Under the pieces are notes generated by a model that saw only the letters and a program-made list of their open reading frames with translations, did no database searches and was not told the DNA's origin. A DNA stretch of 64,000 nt from Lachnospiraceae bacterium (lineage in GTDB: Bacteria; Bacillota; Clostridia; Lachnospirales; Lachnospiraceae), in the NCBI GenBank assembly GCA_017436305.1, contig JAFSDJ010000043.1, positions 1-64,000 on the forward strand, written 5' to 3'. This document shows positions 44,420 to 53,237 of this stretch, piece by piece; the first letter of the stretch is position 1, and the number at the start of each line of letters is the position of its first letter. Both the position numbers and the translations under genes were made by a program.

Positions 44420-45622
44420 TTATTTGCTAAAAAGCACATCAATAATCTCATGTCCCTTTTCTACAAAGTTACCGCTTATCTTTCCATTTACCTCATTATA
44501 AACAAGTTCATTATCCTTTAAATCAGTACTGTCATATAAAAGATAAGGTACATTGTCAGAAGTATGGGTTCTTACACGGATAGGTGTAGGATGGTCCGGA
44601 AGGACTAACATTCTAAAGTCCACACCTTTTTTGGTTAGTTCTTCATATATAGGGCCAATGATTTTTTCATCTAAATATTCAATAGCCTGTACCTTTCTCT
44701 CTACACTTCCCTGATGTCCCATTTCATCCGGCGCTTCCACATGAACATAAACAAAATCATAGCCATCCTCTGCAAGAGCCTTTACAGCCGCATCCTTTTT
44801 GCCTGCGTAATTGGTGTGAAGACCGCCATTCGCACCTTCTACTTCAATGTTATCCATACCAGCACCTACTGCAATACCCTTTAAAAGATCTACTGCCGAA
44901 ATCATAACACCTTTTTTACCGGTCTTGTCTTTAAAATCAGAAAGCATAGGCTTTGTACCTGCTCCCCAGAACCAGCAGCAGTTGGCAGGATTTAATCCTT
45001 GTTTTTTACGTTCTATGTTAATAGGATGATTTACTAAAATTTTATAGCTTTTTTTCATCATTTCACGAAGCACTTCATCCTTTGGAAGATACTGTCCAAT
45101 TACCTGCTCTAATACGTCATGAGGTGGTGTCAGTTCAACCACTTCTCCCTTATCCCAAATCAAACAATGACGATAGCTGGTTCCTACGTAAAATTTGTAA
45201 ATATCATTTTCTAACTCCTTACGAACTGCCTCAAGCAACACTGCACAATCTTCTGTGCTGATTTCACTGGAGCTATGGTCAATAATCGTTTTTTCTTCAA
45301 AAGGCACATCATCTTCTGAAATTGTTACAATGTTGCAACGAAGTGCAATATCTGTATTTTTCATAGGAATTCCAATGCTAAGTGCCTCTAATGGAGAACG
45401 TCCTGAATAATATATTTTAGGATCGTACCCCATAACAGAAAGATTGGCTGTATCAGAACCAGGATTCATTCCTTCCGGTATGGTATGTACCATTCCTACC
45501 TGTCCCATTTTACTTAATTTGTCCATTGCAGGAGTTTTGGCATATTCTAATGGTGTTTTTTTTCCTAATACCTCAATTGGCTCGTCTGCCATGCCATCTC
45601 CTAAAACGATTATGTATTTCAT
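44420..45622 (-). CDS. Putative homoserine kinase of the iPGM (alkaline phosphatase) superfamily
   Basis: Protein of 400 residues of the cofactor-independent phosphoglycerate-mutase type (archaeal ApgM-like). Metal ligands are in LGDGMAD (D9) and the catalytic serine S56 in GMNPGSDTANLSVMGYDP; a second metal-binding set is in LVLPDHPTPI. The gene lies between hom and lysC, and no GHMP-type thrB is visible in the window. This subfamily was proposed as an alternative homoserine kinase in lineages lacking thrB (TIGR02535, from memory). Genomic context favours that reading over a glycolytic mutase, but both remain possible. Confidence 0.85.
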   Translation of the reverse strand: MKYIIVLGDGMADEPIEVLGKKTPLEYAKTPAMDKLSKMGQVGMVHTIPEGMNPGSDTANLSVMGYDPKIYYSGRSPLEALSIGIPMKNTDIALRCNIVTISEDDVPFEEKTIIDHSSSEISTEDCAVLLEAVRKELENDIYKFYVGTSYRHCLIWDKGEVVELTPPHDVLEQVIGQYLPKDEVLREMMKKSYKILVNHPINIERKKQGLNPANCCWFWGAGTKPMLSDFKDKTGKKGVMISAVDLLKGIAVGAGMDNIEVEGANGGLHTNYAGKKDAAVKALAEDGYDFVYVHVEAPDEMGHQGSVERKVQAIEYLDEKIIGPIYEELTKKGVDFRMLVLPDHPTPIRVRTHTSDNVPYLLYDSTDLKDNELVYNEVNGKISGNFVEKGHEIIDVLFSK

Positions 45623-45632
45623 ATCCGGTCCT

Positions 45633-46838
45633 CTATTCTTCTACACGGATCATGGAAAGCACATTGCCTGCCTTTTCCGCTTTTTCTTTATATTCTTTTT
45701 CACTTATTACTTCTGTTACAAAACCAAGTTCATCTGCAAATCCGGCATCTACAAAATTTACCTTGCCAAAAGCAGCTTCTACTTTCGCCTTATCATTGCC
45801 TTCTACTCTTACAAAGAATTTTCTCTTTGCATTTTCAATGCTGGAAAGCTGTAATTTGTCCGGATCCCAAAAACAGAAAATGTTTTTGCCTACATGTTTT
45901 GCACAGTCAATTACGTCTGAAACTACTGCACTTGCTGTTGGAAGTTTACCTGCTCCTTTTCCGTAGTACATTGTTTCGCCTAATGTATTACCTTTTACTA
46001 AAATAGCATTAAATACATCATTTACGCTGTAAAGTGCACTATCTCTGCTTAAAACGAAAGGTGCTACCATTGCAAAATATTCTCCATCTACATGTCGGCT
46101 CATACCAAGAAGCTTAATGGTAGAATCCATCTGTTTCATGTAAGCAAAATCCTTTGTAGAGATTTTTGTAATGCCTTCTGTATAAATATCCTCAAAATTT
46201 ACTGTTTTTCCATATACTAAAGAGGATAAAATAGCAATTTTACGACATGCATCATAACCTTCTACATCCGCTTCCGGATTTCTTTCTGCATAACCTTTAT
46301 CCTGAGCTTCTTTTAATACTTCTGCAAAATCAGAGCCTTCTCTTTCCATTTTAGTGAGAATATAGTTAGTGGTTCCGTTTAAAATACCTGTAATTGCTTC
46401 AATTCTTTCCGGTGTTAAAGAAGAGTTGATTGGACGGATAATTGGAATGCCACCACCTACACTTGCCTCAAATAAATAGTTACAGTTATTTTCTCTTGCA
46501 AGCTGAATCAGTTCAGGACCGTGCTTTGCTACTAATTCTTTATTAGATGTACATACGCTTTTTCCAGCCGTAAGTGCTTTCTTTGAAAAAGTATAAGCCG
46601 GTTCAATGCCGCCCATTGCTTCACATACAATGGAAACTTCCGGATCATTTAAAATAATCTCTGCATCATGTACCACTAAATTCTCATATGGATCTCCCGG
46701 GAAATCTCTTAAGTCAAGAATATACTTAACATCAATTTCCACTCCTGCTTTTTTGTTTACCATTTCCTGATTTGTCTTGATTACTTCAACGATACCGCTA
46801 CCTACTGTACCATATCCTAATACTGCTGCTTTTACCAT
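45633..46838 (-). CDS. hom: Homoserine dehydrogenase
   Basis: NAD(P)-dependent enzyme converting aspartate semialdehyde to homoserine; 401 residues. The Rossmann motif is GYGTVGSGIVEV at the N-terminus, and the catalytic core shows SNKELVAKHGPEL, GGGIPIIRPI and GILNGTTNYILTKM, with the acid/base Lys in NPEADVEGYDACRK. A short C-terminal ACT-like region (about 320-400) suggests feedback control. It follows the ACT-domain gene by 5 bp and precedes the putative homoserine kinase by 10 bp, so these genes form one threonine-branch operon with lysC. Confidence 0.97.
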   Translation of the reverse strand: MVKAAVLGYGTVGSGIVEVIKTNQEMVNKKAGVEIDVKYILDLRDFPGDPYENLVVHDAEIILNDPEVSIVCEAMGGIEPAYTFSKKALTAGKSVCTSNKELVAKHGPELIQLARENNCNYLFEASVGGGIPIIRPINSSLTPERIEAITGILNGTTNYILTKMEREGSDFAEVLKEAQDKGYAERNPEADVEGYDACRKIAILSSLVYGKTVNFEDIYTEGITKISTKDFAYMKQMDSTIKLLGMSRHVDGEYFAMVAPFVLSRDSALYSVNDVFNAILVKGNTLGETMYYGKGAGKLPTASAVVSDVIDCAKHVGKNIFCFWDPDKLQLSSIENAKRKFFVRVEGNDKAKVEAAFGKVNFVDAGFADELGFVTEVISEKEYKEKAEKAGNVLSMIRVEE

Positions 46839-46842
46839 TTTT

Positions 46843-47283
46843 TTACTCCTTAGCTATTATTTTCACGTAATGAACGCCTTCTTTTCTTTCTACCTGAGCA
46901 ATCATTTCTGAAATATCCCTTGTGGTAGATAGTACTTGTACGCTTACACTTAAAGATGCGACTCCGTTAATAGGAATACTCTGATGAATAGTGAGAATAT
47001 TGGCTCCAAATGATGCTATGATTTTTAGCACATCTGACAACAATCCCGGCTCATCATCCATCTGCACCGTCATTGTAACTGTTTTTCCTTCTGTAGTGTC
47101 ATGGAATGGAAAAATATCTTCTTTATACTTATAAAAAGAACTTCTGCTGATTCCAACCCTGTCCACTGCCTCTTGTACAGAAAACACCTTTTTAGACTCT
47201 AAAAGTCTCTTTGCCTCTATTACTTTTAATAAGACTTCCGGCAACGCTTTCTGTTTTACTACAAAATATCCCGTAGTTTCCAT
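46843..47283 (-). CDS. ACT-domain protein (UPF0735/PheB-like)
   Basis: Small regulatory-type protein of 146 residues. The N-terminal part (about 1-65) looks like a helix-turn-helix (VQEAVDRVGISRSSFYKYK), and the C-terminal part (about 70-145) is a classical ACT amino-acid-binding domain (VTMTVQMDDEPGLLSDVLKIIASFGANILT). This two-domain form is UPF0735/PheB-like and is commonly next to hom; it may sense threonine or another amino acid and regulate the operon. It is the first gene of the set, with hom five bases downstream. Confidence 0.9.
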   Translation of the reverse strand: METTGYFVVKQKALPEVLLKVIEAKRLLESKKVFSVQEAVDRVGISRSSFYKYKEDIFPFHDTTEGKTVTMTVQMDDEPGLLSDVLKIIASFGANILTIHQSIPINGVASLSVSVQVLSTTRDISEMIAQVERKEGVHYVKIIAKE

Positions 47284-47490
47284 ATCATTTACCTCGTATG
47301 GCGTTAATCTTCACTCCATTTTCAGTAACTCTTCGATGGCATAATCCTATTGTGTGTACGTCCACTAAATACACCTGTCTTTTTCTGTATTTTTATGGCG
47401 GACATCTGTTTGCCACCGAAAGATATTTTAGCATAATAACCAAATAGGTGCAAGTACTTTTGTGAAAATTGCAGAACAAAAATTGCAAAT

Positions 47491-47534
47491 TAAAAAATAC
47501 CAATGCTACATTTATTGCTCTGTAACATTGGCAT
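47491..47534 (-). terminator. Terminator of the SHOCT-like gene
   Basis: Arms ACCAATGCTACA and TGTAACATTGG, with an A-run on the left that is the T-run on the minus strand, directly after the stop codon at 47549. Confidence 0.82.
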
Positions 47535-47548
47535 CTTTTTATTTTGTA

Positions 47549-48070
47549 TTAAGCATAAAAATCTAATAGTTTATCTCTTAATTCAATATACTCCATAGGG
47601 TTAATAAAGCCCTGTTTCTTTAATTCCTTCAATCTTAAAACGGTTTCCCTAAACAATTTCATTTCATCCTGTAATTGCATTCCACTTTGTTTTGTAAATG
47701 TTCCACTTAAAATGAGTCTTTTTAAGTTGGCTGCTTCATCTTCTAAAAGAAGATCTTTAAACTGATTGTGAATACTTTCCAAAGTAGGAGTCAGTACATT
47801 TAAATCCGGAAGATATATTTTGTCAGTGCCGTTAAAAATCATAAGTGCACACGGCTTTTTATCAAACTGACTTCCGGTTATTTGTGTTAATTGAGAAAAT
47901 GTATATTGAAACTCTGCGATTTCATATTTTCCACTATCCATTTCTCTATAACCTCTTCCCACAACCCGATCAACACTGATTGATACACTAATATGTTCAT
48001 GGGCGCCAAAAAATCCTGATTTATGTTCTCCTTGAAATGCTCTAATATCACCTAATTGAAGTTCCCCCAT
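47549..48070 (-). CDS. Hypothetical protein with C-terminal SHOCT-like motif
   Basis: Protein of 173 residues, no signal or membrane segment. The first 115 residues appear beta-rich with no match I can name. The last 35 (ETVLRLKELKKQGFINPME followed by YIELRDKLLDFYA) look like a SHOCT domain, a short helix pair common at protein ends. It sits after glyA on the same strand, 85 bp downstream, and has its own terminator. Function unknown; possible PH-like fold in the N-terminal part, but not demonstrated. Confidence 0.65.
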   Translation of the reverse strand: MGELQLGDIRAFQGEHKSGFFGAHEHISVSISVDRVVGRGYREMDSGKYEIAEFQYTFSQLTQITGSQFDKKPCALMIFNGTDKIYLPDLNVLTPTLESIHNQFKDLLLEDEAANLKRLILSGTFTKQSGMQLQDEMKLFRETVLRLKELKKQGFINPMEYIELRDKLLDFYA

Positions 48071-48155
48071 GTTTAATCGCTCCTATTCTAACTTTTCTAT
48101 TGATTGATGCAGGAAAACTACTATGACTTACTAACATTTATCCTGCTTTCGGTTC

Positions 48156-49394
48156 TTAAATAAGAGGATATTTATCAGTAAGGCTCTTTACAATTGCCTG
48201 TGCTTCCGATACTTTTTCTTCTCCACCTTTGATTACAAGTGCAATTGCTTCTGCAATCTTGTCCATGTCCTCTGTATTCATGCCTCTTGAAGTAACAGCA
48301 GGCGACCCCAGACGAATACCACTTGTTACAAATGGAGATTTTGGATCGTTTGGAATTGTATTTTTATTTGCAGTAATGTGTGCTGCATCTAAAAGTTTTT
48401 CCACTTCTTTACCGGTTAATTCAAAATTTGTTAAATCAACTAACATTAAATGGTTGTCTGTACCACCGGATACGATTTTAATACCTCTGTCCATAAGACC
48501 TTTACAAAGTGCCTGTGCATTGTCAATGACACCCTGCTGGTATTTCTTAAAGTCATCTGATAGAGCTTCTTTAAAGCAAACTGCCTTAGCTGCAATTACA
48601 TGCATTAAAGGTCCACCCTGGATACCCGGGAAAATTGCCTTGTTAAAGTTATATTTTTCTGCGGCTTCTTTATTTGCTAAAATAAGTCCCCCACGAGGTC
48701 CTCTTAACGTTTTGTGGGTAGTTGTAGTAACCACATCAGCGTAAGGAATTGGACTTTCATGTAACCCTGCTGCCACAAGACCTGCAATGTGAGCCATATC
48801 TACCATTAAAACTGCTCCTACTTCATCTGCAACTTCTCTGAATTTCTTAAAGTCAATTGCTCTTGCATAAGCTGAAGCACCTGCGATAATCATTTTAGGC
48901 TTTGCTTCTAAAGCAATTTTGCGAAGCTCATCATAATCGATAAAGCCTTCGTCATTTACACCGTAAGGAACGATGTTGAAATACTTACCGGACATATTTA
49001 CCGGACTTCCGTGTGTAAGATGTCCGCCATGGGCCAAATTCATACCCATAATAGTATCACCAGGTTCACAAACCGCAAACTGTACAGCCATATTTGCCTG
49101 CGCTCCGGAATGTGGCTGAACATTGGCATAATCACAACCAAATAATTCTTTGGCTCTTTCGATTGCTAAATTTTCCACTACATCAACACAATCGCAGCCA
49201 CCGTAATATCTCTTTCCAGGATATCCTTCTGCATATTTATTTGTAAGAGGGCTTCCCATAGCAGCCATAACAGCCTTGCTCACCCAGTTTTCAGATGCAA
49301 TAAGCTCAATGTGGCTGTTCTGTCTTTCCTGTTCTGCTATAATAGCCTCTGCAATTTCAGAATCCACTTTTTTTACTTCGTCTAATGAATACAT
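48156..49394 (-). CDS. glyA: Serine hydroxymethyltransferase
   Basis: Fold-type I PLP enzyme of 412 residues that interconverts serine and glycine with tetrahydrofolate, the main source of one-carbon units. Typical segments: [15 protein letters not shown] at the N-terminus, [14 protein letters not shown], the PLP Asp in [15 protein letters not shown], and the Schiff-base Lys in [14 protein letters not shown]. The length and order are normal. The promoter region is shared with the divergent PAP2 gene. No glycine or folate riboswitch is evident upstream. Confidence 0.97.
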   Translation of the reverse strand: MYSLDEVKKVDSEIAEAIIAEQERQNSHIELIASENWVSKAVMAAMGSPLTNKYAEGYPGKRYYGGCDCVDVVENLAIERAKELFGCDYANVQPHSGAQANMAVQFAVCEPGDTIMGMNLAHGGHLTHGSPVNMSGKYFNIVPYGVNDEGFIDYDELRKIALEAKPKMIIAGASAYARAIDFKKFREVADEVGAVLMVDMAHIAGLVAAGLHESPIPYADVVTTTTHKTLRGPRGGLILANKEAAEKYNFNKAIFPGIQGGPLMHVIAAKAVCFKEALSDDFKKYQQGVIDNAQALCKGLMDRGIKIVSGGTDNHLMLVDLTNFELTGKEVEKLLDAAHITANKNTIPNDPKSPFVTSGIRLGSPAVTSRGMNTEDMDKIAEAIALVIKGGEEKVSEAQAIVKSLTDKYPLI

Positions 49395-49494
49395 TTTGTT
49401 ACCTCCGCTTTTTATGTAAAAATACTCCGTTCAAAGTATACCACAATTTTCACCTAGTGAAAACCAAATTTTCTATGAATTTTCCATATTTTTA

Positions 49495-49522
49495 TTGACT
49501 TTATAAAAACTGACTATAAAAT
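49495..49522 (+). promoter_or_regulatory. Promoter of the PAP2 gene
   Basis: TTGACT (49495-49500) and TAAAAT (49517-49522) are spaced 16 bp apart, upstream of the PAP2 start on the plus strand. Confidence 0.4.
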
Positions 49523-49578
49523 AAAAGAGGCACTGTGTTAAAATAGTGTCTTAATAAAGTAACAGGCAGGTAATGAAA

Positions 49579-50229
49579 ATGAAACAAAAAATACTTAATT
49601 TCCTTAAAATGTACAAGCATGCTTTGCTTCCAATTCTCTATTTCCCTTTTTACATATCAGTCTTTTCCTATTTGGAAAGTACTGTAACAACAGAGTTTGC
49701 TCTGGTGCATATGAAGTTGGATGACTATATTCCCTTTATTGAATATTTCGTAGTGCCATATTATCTGTGGTTTCCTTACATAGCCGTGACAGTTATTACT
49801 TTCATTTTTCTGGATAAAAAGGATTTTTATAAGCTCTGTATCACATTGGGTACAGGTATGACCTTGTTTTTACTGATTTCCTTCCTAATTCCAAACGGTC
49901 ATGACTTACGCCCTGTTACATTTACAAGGGACAATATTTTTACTTCCCTGATAAAAACCATGTACTCTATTGATACACCAACCAATCTGTTTCCAAGTAT
50001 CCATTGCTATAACTCCATTATGGCACATGTGGCAATTCGGGAAAATGAAATTTTAAAAAAGAAAAAATTGATTCGCATATCCTCTTTCATTCTTAGTGTG
50101 TTAATTGTTTTATCCACTGTATTTATCAAACAGCACTCCGCATTTGATGTATTTACAGCTGTTGTGTTATCAATTATTATGTATTTGCTGATATATAAAC
50201 CGGGCATTCATTTCCATCGTGCAGTTTAA
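49579..50229 (+). CDS. PAP2-family membrane phosphatase
   Basis: Membrane-bound lipid phosphatase-type protein of about 216 residues with five to six hydrophobic helices. The acid-phosphatase signature is partly visible: FPSIHCYNSIMAHVAI (the SxH part of the catalytic region) and KQHSAFDVFTA (the last catalytic His). Members hydrolyse phosphatidic acid or undecaprenyl pyrophosphate. The second ATG is preferred because AGG sits eight bases before it. Its end overlaps the end of the convergent glycosyltransferase by four bases, within a palindrome. Confidence 0.85.
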   Translation: MKQKILNFLKMYKHALLPILYFPFYISVFSYLESTVTTEFALVHMKLDDYIPFIEYFVVPYYLWFPYIAVTVITFIFLDKKDFYKLCITLGTGMTLFLLISFLIPNGHDLRPVTFTRDNIFTSLIKTMYSIDTPTNLFPSIHCYNSIMAHVAIRENEILKKKKLIRISSFILSVLIVLSTVFIKQHSAFDVFTAVVLSIIMYLLIYKPGIHFHRAV

Positions 50230-50241
50230 TTAAACTGCACG
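50218..50241. terminator. 24-bp perfect palindrome spanning both overlapping stop codons
   Basis: CGTGCAGTTTAA is followed directly by its own reverse complement. The stop codons of the convergent PAP2 and glycosyltransferase genes lie at the centre. A hairpin here could act as a shared terminator or mRNA 3' barrier on both strands; only a short T-rich stretch follows on the plus side. Confidence 0.55.
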
Positions 50242-51242
50242 AATTTTCTAGCAAGTCTGTATAAACCTTCTGACATTTTTCGTCCGCCTTTTCCCGGAAG
50301 ATTCATTGTCCCCCCTAAAATACCAAGGCGCATCTTTAAAAATGTCCGCTTATCTTTTTCTTTAATGTAATTCCAAAGTTCATCTTTCTTTTTCAAAGCT
50401 TCTTCCGTGTCTGCTAAAATAAGCATAATAGAAGATACTGTTGTAATGGTATCTAAATATTTTAACATGTATTTTGCTGTTTTCTCATTTGGTATTTTGG
50501 TTGATACGTAATAATCTACCATAAGCTTGTTTACCATTAACTGTTGGTCTATGCGGCTTATCATTACCTTTTCGTTTACGGACTGGTCGTCTCGTCCGAT
50601 ATAGTAGCGGTAAAAATTCACATCAAGATAATACATATTTCGAACGTAAGGAAGAGGTTCAAATACAAAAATATTATCCACATAGAAAGTATGCTCCGGA
50701 AGCTTCAAACCACAGTCCTTTAAAAGCTTTGTACGATAAATTACCGAATGCATAAGAATATTCTGGGATTTGCGTAAATGTCTTACCTCATCCCATGTAA
50801 ACATAGTATTTTCCGGAAAAGCATTGCGAAATGCCACCACTTTTTTACGCTTAACTCCCTGTTTCTCATAAACATAGTTGCTAATAAGCATATCTAATAC
50901 CTGCTCTCCACCTGCAAGCTTTCTTAATGTATCTAAAATTTCTCTGTAAGCACTTTCTTTTACCCAGTCATCGCTGTCTACTACTTTAAAATACAATCCT
51001 TTGGCATGTTCAATTCCTGCATTTACTGCTGAGCCATGACCACCGTTTTCCTTGTGAATTGCCCTTACAATCCCCGGATACTTTGCCTCATAGGCATCTG
51101 CAATTTCAGCTGTTCTATCTGTAGAACCGTCATTTACAATTAATATTTCTACATCATCATCCCCAATTAACAAGGAGTCTATACAACGTTCCAAATAATC
51201 CTGTGAATTGTAAGATGGTACAGCAATTGATAACAGTTTCAT
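50226..51242 (-). CDS. Glycosyltransferase family 2
   Basis: Cytoplasmic GT-A-fold enzyme of 338 residues. The N-terminal nucleotide-sugar-binding domain has LSIAVPSYNSQDYLERCIDSLL, the IVNDGSTDRTAEIADAYE segment and the metal-binding VDSDDW; the acceptor half is longer than in minimal GT2 enzymes and ends in a basic tail (ARKFVQFN). No transmembrane helix is visible, so it likely acts on the inner face of the membrane. The neighbours are not clustered polysaccharide genes, so its acceptor cannot be told from context. It is convergent with PAP2 and follows mutY on the minus strand. Confidence 0.88.
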   Translation of the reverse strand: MKLLSIAVPSYNSQDYLERCIDSLLIGDDDVEILIVNDGSTDRTAEIADAYEAKYPGIVRAIHKENGGHGSAVNAGIEHAKGLYFKVVDSDDWVKESAYREILDTLRKLAGGEQVLDMLISNYVYEKQGVKRKKVVAFRNAFPENTMFTWDEVRHLRKSQNILMHSVIYRTKLLKDCGLKLPEHTFYVDNIFVFEPLPYVRNMYYLDVNFYRYYIGRDDQSVNEKVMISRIDQQLMVNKLMVDYYVSTKIPNEKTAKYMLKYLDTITTVSSIMLILADTEEALKKKDELWNYIKEKDKRTFLKMRLGILGGTMNLPGKGGRKMSEGLYRLARKFVQFN

Positions 51243-51279
51243 AGTTCCCTTTCACTCTCTTTCTTTCACTTTATTCTGT

Positions 51280-52371
51280 CTATTTTATACCTAGTTTGAT
51301 ATTTACATATTTGCTGTAGGCTTCAAAAGCGGATGGAATGGCATATTCTTTGTTTACTTCTTTCGGGAAAACAAACAAATGGCCTTCTTTCTTTATATTT
51401 TCTGCCGCCTCTCCACTTAAAAAATCTATTTCCTCTACCTTAACAGCATACCCATTCATATGCCATTCTACATGGGAAAAAATATGTTTTGCATATTCCA
51501 GCTTTTTTATGTGAAGAGGCTTATAGCCTATAGTTTCTAAATAATCAAGTATTTTTTTTTCATTCTTTTTCCCGTCCAGCGAAGGAAATTCATAAAGTCC
51601 TGCAAGTAGCCCTTTTTCCGGACGTTTCTTTATTACAACCTGCTCTCCCGAACGAATAATGAGAACGGTTTTTTCTTCTATTCGTCTTGGTTTCTTTTTG
51701 GCTTTTCTTGGAATTACAGAGATGGTATTGTCTGCCTTTGCCTTACAAAAATCCTTCCACGGACACTCTGTACATTTTGGTGTGCCATTTGGAACACAGA
51801 CAATTGCCCCAAGTTCCATAAGTGCCTGATTAAATATGCCTGCCTTGTCCTTTGGCATAATATCTGTCAGAAGTTCTTCATATTTCTTTTTGGTCTTTGG
51901 CATAAGAACGTCACTTTCATCTCCGGTCACTCTGGATAAAATCCGAAGCACATTGCCATCCACTGCCGGAACTGCTATTCCATAGGAAATAGATGCCACT
52001 GCCCCGGCTGTGTATGCCCCAATTCCCGGTAATTTCAACAGAAGTTCATAATCTGCAGGCATTTTACCATCATATTCGCTTATGAGAATCCGGGCGGTTT
52101 TTTGCATGTTACGGACTCTGTTATAGTATCCAAGACCTTCCCAGAGCTTTAAAAGCTCATCTTCCTCAGCCTCTGCCAGATGTTCAATGGTAGGAAGTTT
52201 TTCTAAAAACCGATAAAAATAAGGCTTTACCGCTTCCACTCTTGTCTGTTGTAACATAATCTCTGACACCCACACCCGGTAGGGCTCCGGATTATCCCGC
52301 CATGGAAGTGACCTTAAGTTCTTTTCATACCACTTCAGTAATGGTTCAACAATATATTCTAGTTTACTCAT
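51280..52371 (-). CDS. mutY: A/G-specific adenine DNA glycosylase
   Basis: Base-excision-repair enzyme of 363 residues that removes adenine opposite 8-oxoguanine. The N-terminal helix-hairpin-helix domain contains the catalytic Glu in SEIMLQQTRVEAV, the HhH in LLKLPGIGAYTAGAVAS and the catalytic Asp in VDGNVLRI; four cysteines for the 4Fe-4S cluster are in CVPNGTPKCTECPWKDFC. The C-terminal part (about 230-355) is the NUDIX-like domain that recognises 8-oxoG. It lies between sfsA and the glycosyltransferase on the same strand. Confidence 0.97.
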   Translation of the reverse strand: MSKLEYIVEPLLKWYEKNLRSLPWRDNPEPYRVWVSEIMLQQTRVEAVKPYFYRFLEKLPTIEHLAEAEEDELLKLWEGLGYYNRVRNMQKTARILISEYDGKMPADYELLLKLPGIGAYTAGAVASISYGIAVPAVDGNVLRILSRVTGDESDVLMPKTKKKYEELLTDIMPKDKAGIFNQALMELGAIVCVPNGTPKCTECPWKDFCKAKADNTISVIPRKAKKKPRRIEEKTVLIIRSGEQVVIKKRPEKGLLAGLYEFPSLDGKKNEKKILDYLETIGYKPLHIKKLEYAKHIFSHVEWHMNGYAVKVEEIDFLSGEAAENIKKEGHLFVFPKEVNKEYAIPSAFEAYSKYVNIKLGIK

Positions 52372-52406
52372 ATTTTTTCTAAAATCAATAAATTATTTCT
52401 TAATGT

Positions 52407-53099
52407 TTATAATAAAACTGTTACTCTTTCATGCAATTTTAAAGTTTCTTCTGTTACAAGGCAGTCATAAGCTAGTATTTTTACTCCCTGTTTTGCTGCT
52501 TTTCTTAATGTATTACAAAATTCAGGGTGGGTATCCTCGTTAGGCGTAAAATATTTTACCCCCTTCATCTGGATCACAAACATCACATATGCTTCATAGC
52601 CTTCATTTGTAGCCTGCATTAGTTCCTCTACGTGCTTTATGGCTCTTTCAGAAGGGGCATCCGGAAATCTGACAACTCCATTTTCTTCAAGGGTTACACC
52701 CTTTACTTCCATAAAAATCTTTCGTCTGCCTGCCTCTACATAAAAATCGAATCTGGATTTGCCATATTTATATTCCGGTTTTACAAAAATGTCTGTTTCT
52801 CCTTGTAAAATATCACATTCAGGACTAGTAAGCCATTCCCCTGTCACTTTATTAGGAGCATTGGAATCCATGTTAATAAGTAGTTTACCCTTTTCTACTG
52901 CCACTAAATCATATTTTGTCTTTCTATTTGGATTATGGCTTTCCTCCAGATAAACTGTACAGCCTTTTTGTAAAAGTTCCTTGCATCTTCCGGTATTTTT
53001 TACATGGCAGATTTCTTCTTTTCCTTCTATTTCTACATATGCGATAAACCGGTTTGGTCTTTCCACAAACCGGCCTTTCACTATTTTTTTGTATTGCAT
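52407..53099 (-). CDS. sfsA: SfsA DNA/RNA nuclease-family protein
   Basis: Protein of 230 residues of the SfsA family, first known as a sugar fermentation stimulation protein and structurally related to PD-(D/E)XK nucleases. Visible motifs are GRFVERPNRFIAYVEIEG at the N-terminus, CHVKNTGRCKELL, the SRFDFYVE strand and the central FMEVKGVTL with the acidic-Lys pair. Length is normal. It sits upstream of mutY (gap 35 bp), so the two may be co-transcribed; the cellular role is uncertain. Confidence 0.94.
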   Translation of the reverse strand: MQYKKIVKGRFVERPNRFIAYVEIEGKEEICHVKNTGRCKELLQKGCTVYLEESHNPNRKTKYDLVAVEKGKLLINMDSNAPNKVTGEWLTSPECDILQGETDIFVKPEYKYGKSRFDFYVEAGRRKIFMEVKGVTLEENGVVRFPDAPSERAIKHVEELMQATNEGYEAYVMFVIQMKGVKYFTPNEDTHPEFCNTLRKAAKQGVKILAYDCLVTEETLKLHERVTVLL

Positions 53100-53127
53100 T
53101 TTATTCTCCCTTATTGCAGGTTATATG

Positions 53128-53158
53128 CTACTGTTCACGCGCGGGCAATTACGATTTA
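53128..53158 (+). repeat. Degenerate dispersed repeat end
   Basis: CTACTGTTCACGCGCGGGC and then AATTACG, resembling the TTACTGTTCA-type ends, in the short gap between sfsA and the 5'-nucleotidase gene. Weaker match than the copies at 44371 and 58231. Confidence 0.35.
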
Positions 53159-53237
53159 TCCGACTTACTGATTCCTCAACTCCGTATATTTTCCAATTTG
53201 TATAGCAGGCTTCTACCCTATCTTAGCGAGAGCCTGA

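Noticed and set aside
44420..45622. Plain glycolytic phosphoglycerate mutase
   Set aside because: Not excluded, but its position between hom and lysC and the archaeal-type form favour the homoserine-kinase reading.
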